Of a DNA stretch of 64,000 bases, positions 16,676 through 25,075 are shown piece after piece; positions within the stretch are counted from its first letter, which is position 1; every line of letters begins with the position of its first letter. The notes beneath the pieces were generated by a model, which saw only the letters and a program-made list of their open reading frames with translations, made no database searches and was not told the DNA's origin. Both the position numbers and the translations under genes were made by a program. Source of the DNA: Aeromicrobium erythreum (GTDB lineage Bacteria > Actinomycetota > Actinomycetes > Propionibacteriales > Nocardioidaceae); contig NZ_CP011502.1 in the NCBI RefSeq assembly GCF_001509405.1, positions 2,728,001-2,792,000 on the forward strand, given 5' to 3'.

Positions 16676-19006
16676 TCACCGTCCGGCGAGGGTCAGCGCG
16701 GCATCGACGATGGAGGCGGTGTCGATGCCGTGCAGGCGGTACGCGTCGTCGAGGTCGCTCGACTGGCCGAACTCGCGCACACCCAGCCCGACCAGCCGGT
16801 CGCCTCGCAGGCCGGCGAGGAACGACAGCGTGTGCGGGTGGCCGTCCATCACGGTGACGAGCGGCGCGGGGTGCGCGGCCGGGAAGAGCACCTCGGCGAT
16901 GTCGCTCGCGTGGTGCGCGCCCACGCGACCGCGCGCGTCGTAGGAGCGGTAGACGAGGTCGGGGCTGGTGAGGCACACCACGCCCGCCCGGACGCCGACG
17001 GACGCGAGCCGGTCGGCGGCGGCCAGCACCTCGGGCATGATCGCGCCGACGCCGACGAGGGTCACGTCGTCGCCTCCCGCCTGGTCGCCCAGCCGGTAGC
17101 CGCCCGCGACGGCGTGCCGTCGACGTCGCTCGAGCAGGTCGGGGTCGTCGGGGAGGCGGGCTGCCGTCTGGTCGAGCGGACGGGTCGACAGTCGGAAGTA
17201 CGCCGACGTGCCGTCGGGCCGGCCCACCTGGCCCATCGCCGCGAGCAGGCACCACTCGAGGTCCTGCGCGAACGCCGGCTCCCACGCGACGCAGCCGGGC
17301 TGCTCGAGCCCGATCGACGGGGTGGTGATCGACTGGTGCGCGCCGCCCTCGGGCGCGAGCGTGACGCCCGAGGGCGTGCCGACCAGGATCGACTGGCCGC
17401 CGGAGTACATGCCGTACGACCACGGCTCGAGCGCCCGGGCGACGAAGGGGTCGTAGAGCGTCGCGAGCGGGATGAGCCGCTCGCCCCACCGGCTCCAGGT
17501 GGTGCCGAGCTCGCCGAGCAGGCCCACCAGGTTGACCTCGGCGATGCCGAGCTCGATGTGCTGACCTCCGGTGCCCTCGGCCCAGCGCAGCGTGCGCTGC
17601 GCGTCGTCGGCGAACCAGTCGCGTCGGTCCTGCGCCGACCAGACACCGGTCTTATTGATCCAGCCGCCGAGGTTGGTGGAGGAGGCGACGTCGGGGCTGC
17701 AGGTGACGACCTTCCCCGCGACCTGGGGCGCCTCGCGCGTGAGGTCGACGAGGAACCGGCCGAGTGCGGCCTGCGTCGACACCGGGGCGCGGTGCGACCG
17801 GCCCAGGGCCACGGGCAGGGCGTCGACGGTCGGTGTGGCGACGGGCTCGCGGCGCAGCGCCTCACCCCGTCGGCGGCAGAGCTGGTCGGCGGCGGAGCCG
17901 GGCTCGAACGCCCGCCACGGGTCGGCGCGGTCGGCACCGACCTCCGCAGCGTAGGCGTCCATCTGCTCCTCGGTGAGCAGCGCGGAGTGGTTGGCCGGGT
18001 GGCCCTCGATCGGCAGCCCGCGGCCCTTGATCGTGTAGGCGAGGACGACCGTCGGTCGGTGCGTGTCGACGTGGCGGAACGTGTCGACGAGGAGGTCGAG
18101 GTCGTGCCCGCCCAGGTCGCGCACGGCCTCGGCGAGGGTGGCGACGGACAGCGACCCGACGAGCGCCGTCAGCTCCGCGCTGGCGTCGTCGCCGAGGATG
18201 CGGTCGGGCAGCTCGGCCGGGTCGGCGCGCAGCATCCGCTGGTACTCCTCGTTGGGCATCGACTCGAGCCGGCGGCGCAGGTCGGCGCCTCCGGGGCGCT
18301 CGAAGAGGGACGTGATCGTCCGGCCCCACGCCAGGGTGAGCACCTGCCAGCCCGCGGCCTCGAACATCCCCTCGAGGCGGTGGACCTGAACGTCGGGCAC
18401 GACACGGTCGAGCGACTGGCGGTTGACGTCGACCACCCACAGCACCTCGCCGAGCCCGGCGACGGCAGGGTCGGCGACGGCCTCCCACACGGCACCCTCG
18501 TCGAGCTCCGCGTCGCCGACGAGGCTGATGAATCGTCCCGCGGGGGCGACGTCGGGGACGCGCGAGTCGAGGTAGCGGTGCGCGAGCGCGGCCCAGATCG
18601 CAGCGGTCGCGCCGATGCCGACGGAGCCGGTGGAGAAGTCGACGGTGTCGGGGTCCTTGAGCCGGCTGGGGTAGCTCTGCAGCCCGCCCTTCTCCCGCAG
18701 CCGACTGAGGTAGGAGGCGTCGAGGTCGCCGAGGAGGTAGTTGACGGCGTGCAGCACCGGCGACGCGTGCGGCTTGACCGACACCCTGTCGTCGCGCTCC
18801 AGCTCGGAGAACCACAGGGCGGTCATGATGTCGACCATCGACGCGCTCGACGCCTGGTGCCCGCCGACCTTCACGCCCGACGCGTTGGGCCGCCCGTGGT
18901 TGGCGGCGTCGACGATGGCGGTGGCGATCCACCGCACGCGCTCGGCCACCTCCCGCAGGGTCGCGGAGGTGTCGGCGGACGTGGGGGCAGGGAGCAGCTC
19001 GGTCAT
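16676..19006 (-). CDS. Transketolase/AceE-like thiamine diphosphate enzyme
   Basis: 776 residues. KVGGHQASSASMVDIMTALW and VKPHASPVLHAVNYLLG resemble homodimeric pyruvate dehydrogenase E1 (AceE). The thiamine diphosphate motif GDAELDEGAVWEA...VVDVNRQS is present (GD-x-E to N) near residue 195. The transketolase-type pyrimidine domain follows with IELGIAEVNLVGLLGELG, whose Glu activates the cofactor, then a C-terminal domain. It is shorter than AceE (about 890-920 residues). No lipoyl or E2/E3 genes are nearby, so it may be a 2-oxoacid decarboxylase/transketolase of unknown substrate. Start set at ATG 19006; an extension to 19225 is possible but is low-complexity. Confidence 0.8.
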   Translation of the reverse strand: MTELLPAPTSADTSATLREVAERVRWIATAIVDAANHGRPNASGVKVGGHQASSASMVDIMTALWFSELERDDRVSVKPHASPVLHAVNYLLGDLDASYLSRLREKGGLQSYPSRLKDPDTVDFSTGSVGIGATAAIWAALAHRYLDSRVPDVAPAGRFISLVGDAELDEGAVWEAVADPAVAGLGEVLWVVDVNRQSLDRVVPDVQVHRLEGMFEAAGWQVLTLAWGRTITSLFERPGGADLRRRLESMPNEEYQRMLRADPAELPDRILGDDASAELTALVGSLSVATLAEAVRDLGGHDLDLLVDTFRHVDTHRPTVVLAYTIKGRGLPIEGHPANHSALLTEEQMDAYAAEVGADRADPWRAFEPGSAADQLCRRRGEALRREPVATPTVDALPVALGRSHRAPVSTQAALGRFLVDLTREAPQVAGKVVTCSPDVASSTNLGGWINKTGVWSAQDRRDWFADDAQRTLRWAEGTGGQHIELGIAEVNLVGLLGELGTTWSRWGERLIPLATLYDPFVARALEPWSYGMYSGGQSILVGTPSGVTLAPEGGAHQSITTPSIGLEQPGCVAWEPAFAQDLEWCLLAAMGQVGRPDGTSAYFRLSTRPLDQTAARLPDDPDLLERRRRHAVAGGYRLGDQAGGDDVTLVGVGAIMPEVLAAADRLASVGVRAGVVCLTSPDLVYRSYDARGRVGAHHASDIAEVLFPAAHPAPLVTVMDGHPHTLSFLAGLRGDRLVGLGVREFGQSSDLDDAYRLHGIDTASIVDAALTLAGR

Positions 19007-19274
19007 CGGGGCCTCGCTCGGTCGCAGGACGGGCGGTCGCCCAGCGGGTCGCCGCGAGCCTTCTGGGCCCGCGTCCACGACCACGTGGCGTACCGCGACG
19101 GCGTCCGGGGATCGCCCGGAGGTCCAGGGTGGGGTGACTGCGCGGCGGCGCGCCATGATCGAGGGCGGATGCTTCTTGGGACGACCGATCGTTGCTCGCT
19201 CACGCGTCGAGAGAGACTGATTCACACGCGACGTGCACGGATCACTGGCGTAGGCTCAGTGACACGGTGCGGTC

Positions 19275-19682
19275 CTACGGGGCGAGGATCCTGCGCTGCA
19301 GCTCGTCGAAGACGTCCGCTCCCTTCGGGTCGTCGCCGACGCCTCGACCCCACGGCCTCGGCCACTCGCCACGCAACCACAGGAGCACCGCGTCCGGGTC
19401 GAGGTGGCAGCCGGAGAGGTACTGGGCCTCCACGACGTCGCCGAGGTCGACCCCATCGTCGATCCGCTGCCATCCGATGCCGTCGTCACCGCGGGCGTAG
19501 ACCAGCCACGTCGGCGCTTCGTCGACTGCGTCGCAGGGACAGAGCCACACCGCGTGCGAGACCACGAGACGACCCGCCCGCCGGTCGGTCTCGTGCGTCG
19601 ACCGCGACGCTGCCGCGTCGAGCAGCTCCTCCACCGGCCCGACGCTGGGGTCCATCGGCGGGACGCGTCGGCGGGAGGGCAT
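19275..19682 (-). CDS. Hypothetical protein, paralogue of the 20330 gene
   Basis: 135 residues, no signal peptide or membrane helix. Order of blocks: MDPSVGPVEELLDAAASR, RRAGRLVVSHAVWLCPCD, APTWLVYARGDDGIGWQRI, YLSGCHLDPDAVLLWLRGEWPRPWGRG, VFDELQRRIL. The gene at 20330-20743 has the same blocks in the same order, and the two share 60 of 62 bases at 19602-19663 and 20663-20724. This is a recent local duplication. The conserved Trp residues and paired Cys suggest a compact fold; no function is known. A third same-strand gene lies between the copies. Confidence 0.75.
   Translation of the reverse strand: MPSRRRVPPMDPSVGPVEELLDAAASRSTHETDRRAGRLVVSHAVWLCPCDAVDEAPTWLVYARGDDGIGWQRIDDGVDLGDVVEAQYLSGCHLDPDAVLLWLRGEWPRPWGRGVGDDPKGADVFDELQRRILAP
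19602..19663. repeat. Direct repeat copy A within duplicated hypothetical genes
   Basis: 62-base segment matching 20663-20724 with two differences, within the 5' ends of two paralogous minus-strand genes. Confidence 0.85.
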
Positions 19683-19691
19683 GCGCTCAGG

Positions 19692-20252
19692 CTAGGGGGC
19701 GAGGTCGGCGAGACCAGGATCGCCGAATCCCGCGAGCGCGTCGATGTAGCGACCACCGACGTGGATGATCACGATCTCGTCGTACCTCCACCGGTCGTCG
19801 GCGTCGGCCCAGGTGCCGTCGACGTCGATGAACCGGTGCCTCGCCCGTCGCCTGCCGGCCTTCACGAGGCGGCCGATCATCAGCGCCTCGTCGCCGTCGT
19901 CCGCGAGCGCGAAGGCGCTGAAGGGGTGCAGCTCCGCGGCCAGGACGACGAGATCGCGAGCGTCGGCCCCGGTCGGGATCGCGAACGAGGCAGAAGACTG
20001 CTCGAGGCGCTCCAGCGCTCGCGCGACGTAGGCGCTGTGTGCGTCGCGCACGGCAGAGATGTCTTGGACGCGCAGGAGGACCACACCGTCGACGAAGACA
20101 CCGTCCGCGAGCACCTGCAGGGCAACCCAGTGGTCCGAGAGACTCAGGATGAAGCCCCTGTCGTCCTGGCCGAGCTCGTCACGCGCCAGGTTCATCACGC
20201 GCCCACTGCTGACGGCCTGCTCGAGACGTCGGCGCACCTTCTGGGGCTTCAT
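19692..20252 (-). CDS. Hypothetical protein
   Basis: 186 residues starting MKPQKVRRRLEQAVSSGRVMNLARDELGQDDRGFILSLSDHWVALQVLADGVFVDGVVLLRVQDISAV. The alternating strand pattern (GFILSLSDHWVALQVL, DGVVLLRVQDISAV) and the C-terminal WRYDEIVIIHVGGRYIDALAGF suggest an Sm-like or SMI1/immunity-type beta fold. That is a visual impression only, not an assigned family. No membrane segment. It lies 9 bases upstream of the 19275 gene on the same strand and is flanked by the two duplicated paralogues, so the three genes may be a unit. Confidence 0.75.
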   Translation of the reverse strand: MKPQKVRRRLEQAVSSGRVMNLARDELGQDDRGFILSLSDHWVALQVLADGVFVDGVVLLRVQDISAVRDAHSAYVARALERLEQSSASFAIPTGADARDLVVLAAELHPFSAFALADDGDEALMIGRLVKAGRRRARHRFIDVDGTWADADDRWRYDEIVIIHVGGRYIDALAGFGDPGLADLAP

Positions 20253-20329
20253 CGGGCCAGTATCGCTGCCGGCGACCTGCAGGCCTCCGCCTCGGACACG
20301 CCGCACACCTGCCCCATCTGCTCGATCAG

Positions 20330-20743
20330 CTAGACCTCACCGCGGAAGATCCTGCGGTTCAGCTCGTCGTACACGTACGAGTCCTCCGGGAAGTCGCCCC
20401 GACCGCGACGCCAGGGCCTGGGCCGCTCGCTGCGGAGCCAGACGAGCACTCCCTCAGGATCAGGGTGGCAGCCGGTCAGGTGCTCCGCGTCGACCACGTC
20501 CTCGACGTCCACCTGCTCCGGGACGCGCTGCCACCCGACCCCGTCGTCGCCGACGGCGTAGATCAACCACGTCGGAGCGTCGTCGAAGGTCTCGCAGGCG
20601 CACAGCCAGAGCGCGTGCGAGGCAACGACACGCCCCGCCCGCCGCTCCACCTCGCCCGTCGTCCGCGACGCTGCCGCGTCGAGCAGCTCCTCCACCGGCC
20701 CGACGCTCGGATCCATCGGCGGGATGTATCGACCTCGACCCAT
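20330..20743 (-). CDS. Hypothetical protein, paralogue of the 19275 gene
   Basis: 137 residues. Shares MDPSVGPVEELLDAAASR, RRAGRVVASHALWLCACE, APTWLIYAVGDDGVGWQRV, HLTGCHPDPEGVLVWLRSERPRPWRRG and VYDELNRRIF with the 19275 product. ATG 20743 was chosen because it gives the same N-terminus as the paralogue. Divergence is greatest in the centre (VPEQVDVEDVV versus DDGVDLGDVV). No known family is recognised. It lies 77 bases upstream of the 19692 gene on the same strand. Confidence 0.75.
   Translation of the reverse strand: MGRGRYIPPMDPSVGPVEELLDAAASRTTGEVERRAGRVVASHALWLCACETFDDAPTWLIYAVGDDGVGWQRVPEQVDVEDVVDAEHLTGCHPDPEGVLVWLRSERPRPWRRGRGDFPEDSYVYDELNRRIFRGEV
20663..20724. repeat. Direct repeat copy B within duplicated hypothetical genes
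   Basis: Partner of 19602-19663 (60 of 62 bases identical). Confidence 0.85.
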
Positions 20744-20827
20744 GCGTCTCACGCTAGTCCTGCCAAGCCCCGGAACGGTTCGCCAGCACATCAGCGGCGG
20801 CACAAGCGCAGGCACCTCGACGACGCG

Positions 20828-20839
20828 TCAAGCGCTTGA
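20828..20839. promoter_or_regulatory. Palindrome before the AbiE-like operon
   Basis: TCAAGCGCTTGA, a perfect 12-bp palindrome 49 bases upstream of the start of the HTH protein gene; a candidate autoregulatory operator for that antitoxin-like protein. Confidence 0.5.
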
Positions 20840-20888
20840 AGTCATCGGAGTCTTTACAGATCATCACCGGAAGCGGCACTATTCTGTC

Positions 20889-21575
20889 ATGTCCACTCGC
20901 GACGAGCTCCTGACGGTCCAGGAGGTGTCAGAGCTCCTGGGGGTCGAGGCGCGTCAGGTCCGGCTCATCGCGGAGAAGGGCGAGATCACCCGTGTAGCCC
21001 GCGGCATCTTCGACCGGACGTCGGTGGAACGCTACAGAGCCGAGCGAGGCAGCGGCCGCACGCGGACCTGGGCAGAACACACCGCATGGGGAGCCATCGC
21101 ACTCCTCTCCGGAGCAGCACCACTCGGTCTCGGCGACACGCAGAGGTACCGGCTGCGCGCCACTCTGATCGGCATCACCGACCCGGGCGAGCTGGCGCTC
21201 AGGTTGCGCGACCGTGCCGCCGTCACCACGTGGTCCGGTCATCGCTCCGTCTCAGACCGCGTGCGCGAGCAGATCGTCGTCCCGGGACGACGACGGCTCG
21301 GGCTCGTCGAGAGCGACGACGTCGTCGACGGATACCTGGGAACCGAAGCGCTCACCAGCGTGGTCCAGCGCCTCAGGCTCCGAAGGGACCCTGCAGGACC
21401 CATCACCCTGCGCTGCACTTCGATGGACCTCGACTTCGTCGCGTACCTCGCTCGATTCAACAGGACGCTCGCCGCAGCCGATGCCGCCACCTCCCTCGAC
21501 CCGCGCGAACGCGGCGTCGGGGAACAGCACCTGACCCAGCGACTCGAGCTCTTCCGAGAAAATGCCGGCCGGTGA
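20889..21575 (+). CDS. HTH-domain protein, putative antitoxin of an AbiE-like pair
   Basis: 228 residues. An excisionase/MerR-like helix-turn-helix at the N-terminus (LLTVQEVSELLGVEARQVRLIAEKGEITRVARGIFDRTSVERYRAERG, residues about 7-54) is followed by an unassigned domain, WGAIALLSGAAPLGLGDTQRYRLRATLIGI onward. Its end overlaps the next gene by 14 bases. The partner is a nucleotidyltransferase, so this looks like the DNA-binding antitoxin of an AbiEi/AbiEii-type (type IV) toxin-antitoxin or abortive-infection pair. The HTH is of a different type from the winged helix of classical AbiEi. A palindrome lies upstream. Confidence 0.72.
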   Translation: MSTRDELLTVQEVSELLGVEARQVRLIAEKGEITRVARGIFDRTSVERYRAERGSGRTRTWAEHTAWGAIALLSGAAPLGLGDTQRYRLRATLIGITDPGELALRLRDRAAVTTWSGHRSVSDRVREQIVVPGRRRLGLVESDDVVDGYLGTEALTSVVQRLRLRRDPAGPITLRCTSMDLDFVAYLARFNRTLAAADAATSLDPRERGVGEQHLTQRLELFRENAGR

Positions 21576-22377
21576 GGACGGAGGCGTCCAGCGCGCCTCC
21601 ATCGACGTCGCCGCCTCGACGGGCGGCTGGCCGGATCCATGGCCGAACGTCGCCGAGATCGCCTCGGTGCTGCCGCCGGACCGGTGGACGTTGATCGGTG
21701 GACTCATGACGCAGCTGCACTGCATCCATCACGGCTTGGGCGTCGTCAGACCCACCAACGACGTCGACATCGTGCTGCACGTCGAGACCACCCGCGGGGT
21801 GGCGTCCGAGACCGCGGCGGCGCTGCGCTCCCTCGGATACGAGCTGCGCCCAGCCGTCGACCCCCGGCACAACACGGCTCATCGGTTCGTCAGAGACAAC
21901 ACCGCGATCGACCTGGTCTCCAGCCGTCAGGGCGAGGACAGCGAGGAAGTCGTGGACGTCCTGCTCTCCGACCACCACGCTCCCCGTGTCACCGAACGTC
22001 TCGCGGGACGCGAGATGATCCGCATCGAAGGCGGCACGCAGGCGCTACGCCGAACCGTGAACGCGCGGATGGAGATCGAGCCCGGCACCATCACGACCGT
22101 CTCGGTGCCGAGCGTCTTCGGCGCACTCATCCTGAAGGCCGCTGCCTACACAGCCGACTCTCGCGACCCGGAGCGCCACCTACGCGACGCAGTATCGCTG
22201 CTCGCGTGCCTCGACGATCCGTTCGCTGAACGTGACACGTTCGCCGGCTCGGACCGGTCTCGGCTCTTGAGGCTTCGCGCCCACCTCGACGCCAGCAGCG
22301 CTGCGTGGACTGTCGTCACCGGCAGGCACCGCATCGACGCCGAGACGGCGCTGGAGATCCTGACGGAGGAAGCCTGA
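21562..22377 (+). CDS. Nucleotidyltransferase, AbiEii-like toxin candidate
   Basis: 271 residues. The nucleotidyltransferase core appears as TLIGGLMTQLHCIHHG followed by RPTNDVDIVLHV (GG...D-x-D metal site) at about residues 45-73, then AIDLVSSRQ. A helical segment with SVFGALILKAAAYTADSRDPERHLRDAVSLLACL resembles the conserved Lys-containing helix of AbiEii/MenT proteins. Such enzymes transfer nucleotides to tRNA or proteins and block growth. It is co-transcribed with the upstream HTH gene, which it overlaps. Whether it is a phage-defence toxin is inferred from gene order only. Confidence 0.75.
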   Translation: MPAGEDGGVQRASIDVAASTGGWPDPWPNVAEIASVLPPDRWTLIGGLMTQLHCIHHGLGVVRPTNDVDIVLHVETTRGVASETAAALRSLGYELRPAVDPRHNTAHRFVRDNTAIDLVSSRQGEDSEEVVDVLLSDHHAPRVTERLAGREMIRIEGGTQALRRTVNARMEIEPGTITTVSVPSVFGALILKAAAYTADSRDPERHLRDAVSLLACLDDPFAERDTFAGSDRSRLLRLRAHLDASSAAWTVVTGRHRIDAETALEILTEEA

Positions 22378-22425
22378 CCTGGATCAGGCCGCCGTCAGAG
22401 GCTCGAGCTCAGGCAGACTGCGACT

Positions 22426-24954
22426 GTGTCCGACCCGCTCCACAGCCTCCTCGCCGCACCGCCCGACCTGCCGGTCGTCACGGGGCTGGGTGCGCTGGAC
22501 GAGGCGGTGCGAGGTCGGGGCGTCGCAGTGGTCCACGCTCCTCCCGGGACCGGCAAGACGACGCTCGTCCCGCCTGCCGTCGCGGTGGCCGTCGAGGGTC
22601 GCGTGGTCGTCACGCAGCCGAGCCGGATCGCGGCCCGCGCCGCCGCGCGACGGCTGGCGCACCTGCTCGGCGAGCCGGTGGGCGAGACCGTCGGGTACGC
22701 CGTCCGCGGCGACCGGAAGTCGAGTCGGCGCACGCGGGTCGAGGTCGTCACCACCGGGCTCCTGCTGCGACGCATCCAGCACGACCCCGAGCTGGCCGGC
22801 GTCGGGGCGGTCGTGCTCGACGAGGTGCACGAGCGCCACCTCGACGCCGACCTGACCCTCGCGCTGCTCGTCGACGTGCGCGCCAACCTGCGCGACGACC
22901 TCGTCCTCGTCGCGATGTCGGCCACCGTCGAGGCCGAGCGGACCGCGGCGTTGCTCGCCTCCGCCGAGAAGGAGCCTGCGCCGGTGGTCGACATCCCGGG
23001 CGCGCTGCACCCCGTGCAGTCCGTCTGGAGTCCAGCGCCTCCTGGCGTGCGTCGCACCGACGACCGCGGCATCAACCCGGCCTTCCACGACCACGTCGCC
23101 GCGACCGTCCGCCGCGCGCTCGCCGAGCACGACGGGGACGTCCTCGTCTTCGTGCCAGGTGTCGCGGAGGTCGACGCGGCCATGCGACGGCTGCACGACG
23201 TCGACGCCGACGTGCACCCCCTGCACGGACGCCTGCCGGGCGCGGAGCAGGACCGTGCGCTCAGCGAGGGTCCACGTCGCAGGGTCGTCGTCTCGACCGC
23301 GGTCGCGGAGTCGTCACTGACCGTGCCGGGCGTGCGGGTCGTCGTCGACGCCGGATTCTCGCGGGAGCCGCGCACCGACCACCGTCGCGGGTTGTCGTCG
23401 CTCGTGACCGTCGCGGTGAGCAAGGCCGCAGCGGAGCAGCGGGCGGGACGCGCCGGACGCCTCGGACCAGGTGCCGTGCTGCGCTGCTGGTCGAAGGAGG
23501 AGCACGCCCGCCTGGCCGACCACCCGGAGCCCGAGATCGCCACCGCCGACCTCACCGCGTTCGCGCTGGAGGTCGCCTGCTGGGGCAACGACGACGTGCG
23601 CGACCTGGCCCTGCTCGACCCGCCACCCGAGCACGCCCTGGCCACGGCACGGCAGACGCTCATCGAGCTCGGCGCGACCACCGACGACGGACGAGCCACC
23701 GCCCGCGGCCGCGTGATGGCGGGCGTGCCCGTCGACCCGCGCCTGGCGCGAGCGCTCATCGACGGGTCGCCGCTCGTCGGGGCCCGGCGCGCGGCCGAGG
23801 TGGTGGCGATGCTGGGCGAGGACGTCCGCGCACCCGGCGGCGACCTCGTCGCCGCGCTCCGCTCGCTGCGGTCAGCACATCGGTCGGGGCCGTGGCGCGA
23901 GCAGGTGAAACGGCTCGAGGCCATCGCGAAGGAGCACGCAAACGAGGCGACCGGCGCGCGGTCGCTCACCGACGACGTCGCCGTCGGCCTGGTCGTGGCT
24001 CTCGCCCACCCGGACCGCATCGCCCGCAAGCGCCGGGGCGGCTCGGCGTACCTGATGACCGGCGGCACCGGCGCCGCCTTCGACCCCCGCGACCCCAGCC
24101 CGCTGGCGGGCCTGGAGTGGTTGGCCGTCGCCGACGCCAACCGACGGTCCGGGGAGCGCGAGGCCCGCATCCGCTCGGCCGCGCCCCTCACCGAAGATCT
24201 GGCGTTAGAGGCCGCGGGCTCGTCGTGGACCGAGGTCGACGACGTCACCTGGGCCGACGGTCGGGTGCGGGCGCGCCGCCGCACGCTGCTCGGCGCGATC
24301 GAGCTCTCGTCGGTCCCGGTCAAGGACCCGCCCGCCGACGCGGTGACCGCAGCCATCCGGGAGGCGTTGGAGACCGAGGGCATCGACCTGCTCACCTGGT
24401 CGGAGTCGGCCACCACCCTCCGCGCCCGTCTCGACTTCCTCCACCGCGCGATCGGCGCCCCGTGGCCCGACGTCAGCGACGACGCGCTGACCGAGACCCT
24501 CGAGTCGTGGCTCGGGCCGCAGCTCGCGCGCGTCCGCTCCGCCCAGGACCTCCGCCGCATCGACGTCACCTCGGCCCTCCGCGCCGTCCTCCCCTGGCCC
24601 GAGGCGAGCCGGCTCGACGAGCTGGCACCCGAGCGGGTAGAGGTTCCCAGCGGATCGAGCGTGCGGATCGACTACGCCCAGGAGCAGCCCGTGCTGGCCG
24701 TCCGGCTGCAGGAGGTCTTCGGCTGGACCACGACGCCGACACTCGCGGACGGCAGGGTCCCCGTGCTGCTGCACCTGCTCTCCCCCGCGCGTCGCCCGGC
24801 CGCGGTCACCGCCGACCTCGACTCCTTCTGGGACAACGGCTACCCGGGCGTCCGGGCCGACCTGCGCGGCCGGTACCCGAAGCACGCCTGGCCCGACGAT
24901 CCCCGCAGTGCACCCGCGACCCGACGGACGAAGCCGACGCGCGACCAGCGCTGA
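22426..24954 (+). CDS. hrpB: ATP-dependent helicase HrpB
   Basis: 842 residues, DEAH-box helicase of the HrpB family. Walker A is APPGTGKTTLVPPAV (about residues 39-53), motif II is DEVHERHLDADL, motif III is AMSATVE, motif V is VVVSTAVAESSLTVPGV and motif VI is QRAGRAGRLGPG. HA2/OB-like and HrpB-specific C-terminal domains follow, ending with the family-typical DFWDNGYPGVRADLRGRYPKHAWPDDP pattern (here SFWDNGYPG). Length matches the family. Cellular role in RNA metabolism is unclear. GTG 22426 has a CAGACT box six bases upstream, in line with leaderless starts elsewhere here. Confidence 0.95.
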   Translation: MSDPLHSLLAAPPDLPVVTGLGALDEAVRGRGVAVVHAPPGTGKTTLVPPAVAVAVEGRVVVTQPSRIAARAAARRLAHLLGEPVGETVGYAVRGDRKSSRRTRVEVVTTGLLLRRIQHDPELAGVGAVVLDEVHERHLDADLTLALLVDVRANLRDDLVLVAMSATVEAERTAALLASAEKEPAPVVDIPGALHPVQSVWSPAPPGVRRTDDRGINPAFHDHVAATVRRALAEHDGDVLVFVPGVAEVDAAMRRLHDVDADVHPLHGRLPGAEQDRALSEGPRRRVVVSTAVAESSLTVPGVRVVVDAGFSREPRTDHRRGLSSLVTVAVSKAAAEQRAGRAGRLGPGAVLRCWSKEEHARLADHPEPEIATADLTAFALEVACWGNDDVRDLALLDPPPEHALATARQTLIELGATTDDGRATARGRVMAGVPVDPRLARALIDGSPLVGARRAAEVVAMLGEDVRAPGGDLVAALRSLRSAHRSGPWREQVKRLEAIAKEHANEATGARSLTDDVAVGLVVALAHPDRIARKRRGGSAYLMTGGTGAAFDPRDPSPLAGLEWLAVADANRRSGEREARIRSAAPLTEDLALEAAGSSWTEVDDVTWADGRVRARRRTLLGAIELSSVPVKDPPADAVTAAIREALETEGIDLLTWSESATTLRARLDFLHRAIGAPWPDVSDDALTETLESWLGPQLARVRSAQDLRRIDVTSALRAVLPWPEASRLDELAPERVEVPSGSSVRIDYAQEQPVLAVRLQEVFGWTTTPTLADGRVPVLLHLLSPARRPAAVTADLDSFWDNGYPGVRADLRGRYPKHAWPDDPRSAPATRRTKPTRDQR

Positions 24955-25001
24955 CGCCCGGCCGCGCGTCGACGTAGGTCGCCGCTCCGGACTTGCGCTC
25001 C

Positions 25002-25051
25002 GATGAAACAGGTCCGTACCATCGGACAGAACGATACCGTTTCGTTTCATC
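25002..25051. promoter_or_regulatory. Promoter and candidate operator of the TetR/DHA2 pair
   Basis: A putative -35 TTGCGC (24993-24998) and -10 TACCAT (25017-25022) with 18-base spacing are overlapped by inverted repeats: GATGAAAC (25002) with GTTTCATC (25044), TCCG-N6-CGGA (25013-25026) and ACGA-N7-TCGT (25031-25045). Fits autoregulation by the TetR protein encoded next. Confidence 0.5.
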
Positions 25052-25075
25052 CGCGTTCGTCGCACCAGGAGCACC

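Noticed and set aside
19007..19225. N-terminal extension of the AceE/transketolase-like gene
   Set aside because: The added residues are low-complexity and unlike the family; ATG 19006 gives the conserved N-terminus.
16415..19768. Long plus-strand open frame of more than 1,100 codons
   Set aside because: Antisense to the AceE/transketolase-like gene, low-complexity Arg/Gly/Val-rich translation, an effect of high third-position GC.
22305..24977. Second long frame overlapping hrpB
   Set aside because: Out-of-frame shadow of hrpB, Arg-rich without motifs.
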